A stretch of DNA of 44,125 nucleotides from an uncultured Clostridium sp. Lineage in GTDB: Bacteria > Bacillota > Clostridia > Lachnospirales > Lachnospiraceae. Position numbers and translations under genes: made by a program. The first letter of the stretch is position 1, and every line of letters begins with the position of its first letter. The notes beneath the pieces were generated by a model that saw only the letters and a list, made by a program, of their open reading frames with translations, ran no database searches and was not told the origin of the DNA. This document shows positions 41,672-44,125 of this stretch, in pieces. The stretch lies in assembly GCA_900540335.1 (NCBI GenBank), contig UQFC01000010.1, forward strand, positions 1-44,125, given 5' to 3'.

Positions 41672-42334
41672 TTATGTCCGTTCCTTCTGCTCGGCTGCTT
41701 CCTGCTCTCCCAGTTCCAGAATAGACTGGTTTAAGGAAAACATCTTGGCATCCAGCATATCCACCATATCCGCACATGCCTTCAGCTCCGCCTGCAGAGA
41801 ATCAGGAGCATTTCCTTCAAATTTGTAATAAATTTTATGTTCCAGACTGGCCCAGAAATCCATGGCCACTGTCCGTATCTGAATTTCCACCTTGGTTTCC
41901 ACAGCTCCGGCCGCCAGATAAATGGGAATTGTCACCACCATATGATAGCTTTTGTACCCGTTGGGCTTAGGCTGCTGGATATAATCCTTCACATAAAGAA
42001 CGCTGACATCCTTCTGCCGGGCAATCATCTCTGCAATCTGATAAATGTCCTGGGTGAAGGAACAGATAATGCGGATTCCTGCAATATCGCTCAGCTTTTC
42101 CACCATATTGTCAATGGTTACCTCCAGCCCGTCCCGCTTCAGCTTTTTTACAATGCTGTCCGGGGTTTTCAGTCTGGATTTAATGTGTTCGATCGGAGTG
42201 TGTCCGTAAATATGGACAAACTCTCCGTTTAAAATTTCAATCTTGGTACGAATTGCCTTCAGCGCGGAATCATAGAGGAACATCACGGAGTTCCACTGAT
42301 CCATCTGACTGTAAACGTTGGGGATATTCGTCAA
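41672..42334 (-). CDS. Small alarmone synthetase (RelA/SpoT domain, RelQ/YjbM-like)
   Basis: A roughly 220-residue single-domain (p)ppGpp synthetase without hydrolase, TGS or ACT domains. Synthetase motifs include EKLSDIAGIRIICSF, VKDYIQQPKPNGYKSYH and VEIQIRTVAMDFWASLEHKIYYK. The start is probably the TTG at 42334: GGAGGAG lies about 8 nt upstream. The longer frame from GTG 42349 would begin inside that RBS. Being a TTG start, it is likely to be translated at low rate, as suits an alarmone enzyme. It sits between an S1 protein gene and a membrane GDPD gene. Confidence 0.9.
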   Translation of the reverse strand: MTNIPNVYSQMDQWNSVMFLYDSALKAIRTKIEILNGEFVHIYGHTPIEHIKSRLKTPDSIVKKLKRDGLEVTIDNMVEKLSDIAGIRIICSFTQDIYQIAEMIARQKDVSVLYVKDYIQQPKPNGYKSYHMVVTIPIYLAAGAVETKVEIQIRTVAMDFWASLEHKIYYKFEGNAPDSLQAELKACADMVDMLDAKMFSLNQSILELGEQEAAEQKERT

Positions 42335-42391
42335 TCCTATCTCCTCCACTGCCTGTTTATACGTTGTTTATACTCCCTGCTTTTGTATCTT

Positions 42392-42466
42392 CGCCGGAGA
42401 AGGAATTCCTTCCGGCGGATTCCGGCCCGGCTGACGAACAGGAAATCCTGCAGGTCAGCCGGGCCT
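42392..42466. repeat. Two adjacent hairpins between the S1-protein and alarmone-synthetase genes
   Basis: A perfect 12-bp stem GGCCCGGCTGAC (42425-42436) / GTCAGCCGGGCC (42455-42466) with an inner CAGGA/TCCTG pair, and a second bulged stem CGCCGGA..AAGG/CCTT-CCGGCG (42392-42417). No U-tract follows on the minus strand. They could stabilise the S1-gene transcript end or attenuate read-through into the alarmone synthetase gene. Confidence 0.6.
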
Positions 42467-42479
42467 TATTTTCCCTGTT

Positions 42480-43202
42480 TTACAGTTTCAGTCCCTTTAA
42501 CAGAGCACCCAGTCCGGTGGTAGCTGCTCCTGTTTCTTTGTAGTGGAAGGTCTCTTCCTTCTCAACCGGCTCCTCCTGAGCCAGAGCCTTCATGCTCAGG
42601 CTGATTTTGCCGTCCTTGATACCGATAATCTTAACAGTAACCTTCTGGCCCTCTTTCAGAACCACGCCCGGATGCTTGATTCTCTGAGTGCTGATCTGAG
42701 ATACATGCAGAAGACCGGACAGACCGTCGTCCAGATTTACAAATGCGCCGTAGTCCTTCAGGCTGTCAACTGTACCCTCGACAACAGCTCCAACCTCTAC
42801 AGCAGCCATCTTTGCAGCCTTCTCTTCCTCTTCCTTCTGCTTCATCACAGCTCTTCCGGACAGAACCAGCTTTTTGTTCTCCGGAACCACGGTAATCGGA
42901 GTAACCTCCAGATGCTGGCCTACCATATCCTCTAACTTCTCTACGTATTTGGTAGAAATCTGAGATGCGGGAATAAAGCCCTGGATATCATTCACATAGG
43001 TTACCAGTCCGCCCTTTACAGCCTCTTTCACCTTTACATTCAGAACTGCCTTATCCTGCATCTGCTGTACCAGCTCTGCCCACTTCTCTGCATCAGGACC
43101 TTCCTGTTCCTGATACGGATTGCGGCGCTCGTCAAACTCCTTGTAGGAAGCCTCCAGCTCGCTTGCAAAATCTTCCATTGTCTCTTTTACTTCTTCGCTC
43201 AT
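42480..43202 (-). CDS. S1-domain RNA-binding protein (two S1 repeats)
   Basis: A 240-residue cytosolic protein with an acidic N-terminus (about 1-55) and two S1 domains: about 62-130 (DKAVLNVKVKEAVKGGLVTY to LVLSGRA) and about 145-215 (VGAVVEGTVDSLKDYGAFVN to GKISLSMKAL). It is much shorter than Gram-negative S1 (six repeats), a form common in Firmicutes and often annotated as an S1-like ribosomal protein. ATG 43202 is preferred, with GGAG 9 nt upstream; the longer frame is unsupported. A role in mRNA binding or ribosome association is likely but unproven. Confidence 0.88.
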   Translation of the reverse strand: MSEEVKETMEDFASELEASYKEFDERRNPYQEQEGPDAEKWAELVQQMQDKAVLNVKVKEAVKGGLVTYVNDIQGFIPASQISTKYVEKLEDMVGQHLEVTPITVVPENKKLVLSGRAVMKQKEEEEKAAKMAAVEVGAVVEGTVDSLKDYGAFVNLDDGLSGLLHVSQISTQRIKHPGVVLKEGQKVTVKIIGIKDGKISLSMKALAQEEPVEKEETFHYKETGAATTGLGALLKGLKL

Positions 43203-43322
43203 TGTTGCACACTCCTTTTCATCGTCCTCCTGGGCAGAACAGATTCTGCCCGTTATACTTGACTTTACCACATTTTCGCCTTTTTTACCATAGTTTTGTT
43301 AGAAAAGTATCTCTGATTGTGA

Positions 43323-43328
43323 TATACT
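43323..43328 (+). promoter_or_regulatory. -10 element of the PHP phosphoesterase gene
   Basis: TATACT about 40 nt before the ATG, with a weak TTAGAA -35 (43299-43304, 18-nt spacer). Confidence 0.4.
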
Positions 43329-43366
43329 GTTACAAGAAATACACCGTTTAGGAGAGCATAATCACC

Positions 43367-44068
43367 ATGACAGACATTCTTGATCTGCATACCCATACCA
43401 TTGTCAGCGGGCATGCATACAATACGCTTTATGAGATGGTTCGCTCTGCATCAGAAAAAGGGGTCAGCCTTTTAGGCGTTACAGAACACGCTCCCAAGAT
43501 GCCCGGCACCTGCCATCCTTTTTACTTTATCAATTTTAAGGTAGTTCCCAGAGAGCTTTACGGAGTCAAGCTGATGCTGGGCTGTGAACTGAATATTCTG
43601 GATTATGAAGGCACTGTGGATCTGAGCCCACGCTACTGCAAGGGACTTGATTTTGCGATTGCCAGTATTCATGATCCCTGTTACAAAAGCGGAACCGTCA
43701 GCCAGAACACTGCAGCCTATCTGGGCGCCATGAAGAATCCATATGTCCAGATTATCGGCCATCCTGATGACGGAAGATTCCCTGTGGATTACGAAACTCT
43801 GGTCTGCGCAGCCAGAGAAAACCATGTGCTTTTAGAGGTCAACTCCTCCTCACTCCATCCTCAGTGCCACAGAGAAGGCGCACGGGAAAATTATATTTCC
43901 ATGCTGGAGCTGTGCAGAAAGCATCAGGTTTCTGTCATTATTGACAGCGATGCCCACTGTGAGGCTGATGTGGGAAATCACAGACGTGCCTGGGACCTGA
44001 TACAGGAAATTGCCTTTCCCGAAGTACTCTCTCATCAGTGGAGTATCTGCCCAATCTTCATCAAATAA
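43367..44068 (+). CDS. PHP-domain metal-dependent phosphoesterase (YcdX-like)
   Basis: A 233-residue PHP-superfamily hydrolase binding three metals. Visible ligands are in LDLHTHT and SGHAYNT near the start, TEHAPKMPG, GCELNI, ASIHDP, IIGHPDDGRF, LLEVNSSS and IDSDAHCEADVG. Relatives act as phosphatases on small substrates; the exact one is unknown. AGGAG lies upstream of the ATG. The C-terminus after the conserved FPE reads VLSHQWSICPIFIK, unlike the short FPEEL-type ending typical of the family as I know it, and it overlaps the possible Hsp20 remnant on the other strand. Confidence 0.88.
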   Translation: MTDILDLHTHTIVSGHAYNTLYEMVRSASEKGVSLLGVTEHAPKMPGTCHPFYFINFKVVPRELYGVKLMLGCELNILDYEGTVDLSPRYCKGLDFAIASIHDPCYKSGTVSQNTAAYLGAMKNPYVQIIGHPDDGRFPVDYETLVCAARENHVLLEVNSSSLHPQCHREGARENYISMLELCRKHQVSVIIDSDAHCEADVGNHRRAWDLIQEIAFPEVLSHQWSICPIFIK

Positions 44069-44098
44069 GTTGTCGCCCAAATAATTATGCATCATCAT
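44020..44098 (-). pseudogene. Possible 5' remnant of an Hsp20 small heat-shock gene
   Basis: A minus-strand start at 44098, preceded by AAAGGAG, encodes MMMHNYLGDNLFDEDW. This resembles the N-terminus of clostridial Hsp20 proteins (an M.M....G.NLFDD pattern, from memory). The frame then runs antisense through the PHP gene 3' end and never reaches an alpha-crystallin domain; it stops near 43850. It may be the stub of a truncated Hsp20 gene left by a deletion or rearrangement, or an antisense frame that mimics one. Confidence 0.35.
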
Positions 44099-44125
44099 AA
44101 GTCATATCTCCTTTCAAAAGATACT

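Noticed and set aside
43203..43271. 23-codon N-terminal extension of the S1 protein
   Set aside because: There is no RBS for the longer start; GGAG is correctly spaced for ATG 43202.
1..44125. Mobile element or genomic island boundaries
   Set aside because: No transposase, integrase, tRNA gene or long direct repeats were found; the intergenic palindromes are short and non-coding.

Overview
The window reads as chromosomal DNA of an anaerobic, spore-former-type Firmicute, most likely a Lachnospiraceae (Clostridia). The reasons are the mid-range GC content, strong AGGAGG-type ribosome binding sites, secreted proteins with clostridial aromatic (YYLDEDG-type) cell-wall-binding repeats, a Csp-like subtilase and a fused hemC-cobA-hemD gene. 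The genus cannot be fixed from the sequence. I see no rRNA, tRNA, CRISPR array, transposase, integrase or phage gene. All intergenic gaps are under 300 bases.

Layout. 1-7.2 kb: envelope and protein quality control: a CNNM/CBS (HlyC/CorC) membrane protein, a divergent lspA, a Csp-like S8 protease, an unusual ClpX, and a membrane-anchored HtrA. 7.4-20.8 kb: a leftward surface-glycan locus. A TPP-dependent acetolactate-synthase-like enzyme, two paralogous NAD-dependent epimerase/reductases and a sugar C-methyltransferase probably make a branched sugar nucleotide. Three GT2-type proteins, a polyprenyl-phosphate sugar phosphotransferase and an LCP ligase with a long repetitive tail would assemble the glycan and attach it to the wall. 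No flippase, polymerase or ABC exporter is present. 21.0-25.7 kb: separately promoted secreted proteins, among them two with cell-wall-binding repeats and one with an unrecognised core, plus a lipoprotein, a zinc-ribbon/coiled-coil protein and a 49-residue coiled-coil protein. 25.9-28.3 kb: a TetR regulator followed by a PutP-type Na+/solute symporter with a long, promoter-rich leader. 28.3-34.9 kb: a CcdA-TlpA fusion, an EamA and an OFA-type MFS transporter, then two ORFs covering the steps from porphobilinogen toward sirohydrochlorin. 35.1-44.1 kb: HAD phosphatase, xpt, a lipoprotein form of trigger factor, M18 aminopeptidase, dtd, a membrane GDPD, a small alarmone synthetase, a two-domain S1 protein and a PHP phosphoesterase. 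The far right edge carries what may be the 5' stub of a small heat-shock gene.

Two families of non-coding repeats stand out. One is a palindromic intergenic element with TAACtgTTCAG-type ends and internal hairpins (about 153, 62 and 81 bp copies). The other is a set of hairpins with AGGA-N7-TCCT at the apex. The best candidate for an incompletely described system is the glycan locus, where a YerE-like TPP enzyme sits beside a C-methyltransferase and paired reductases.
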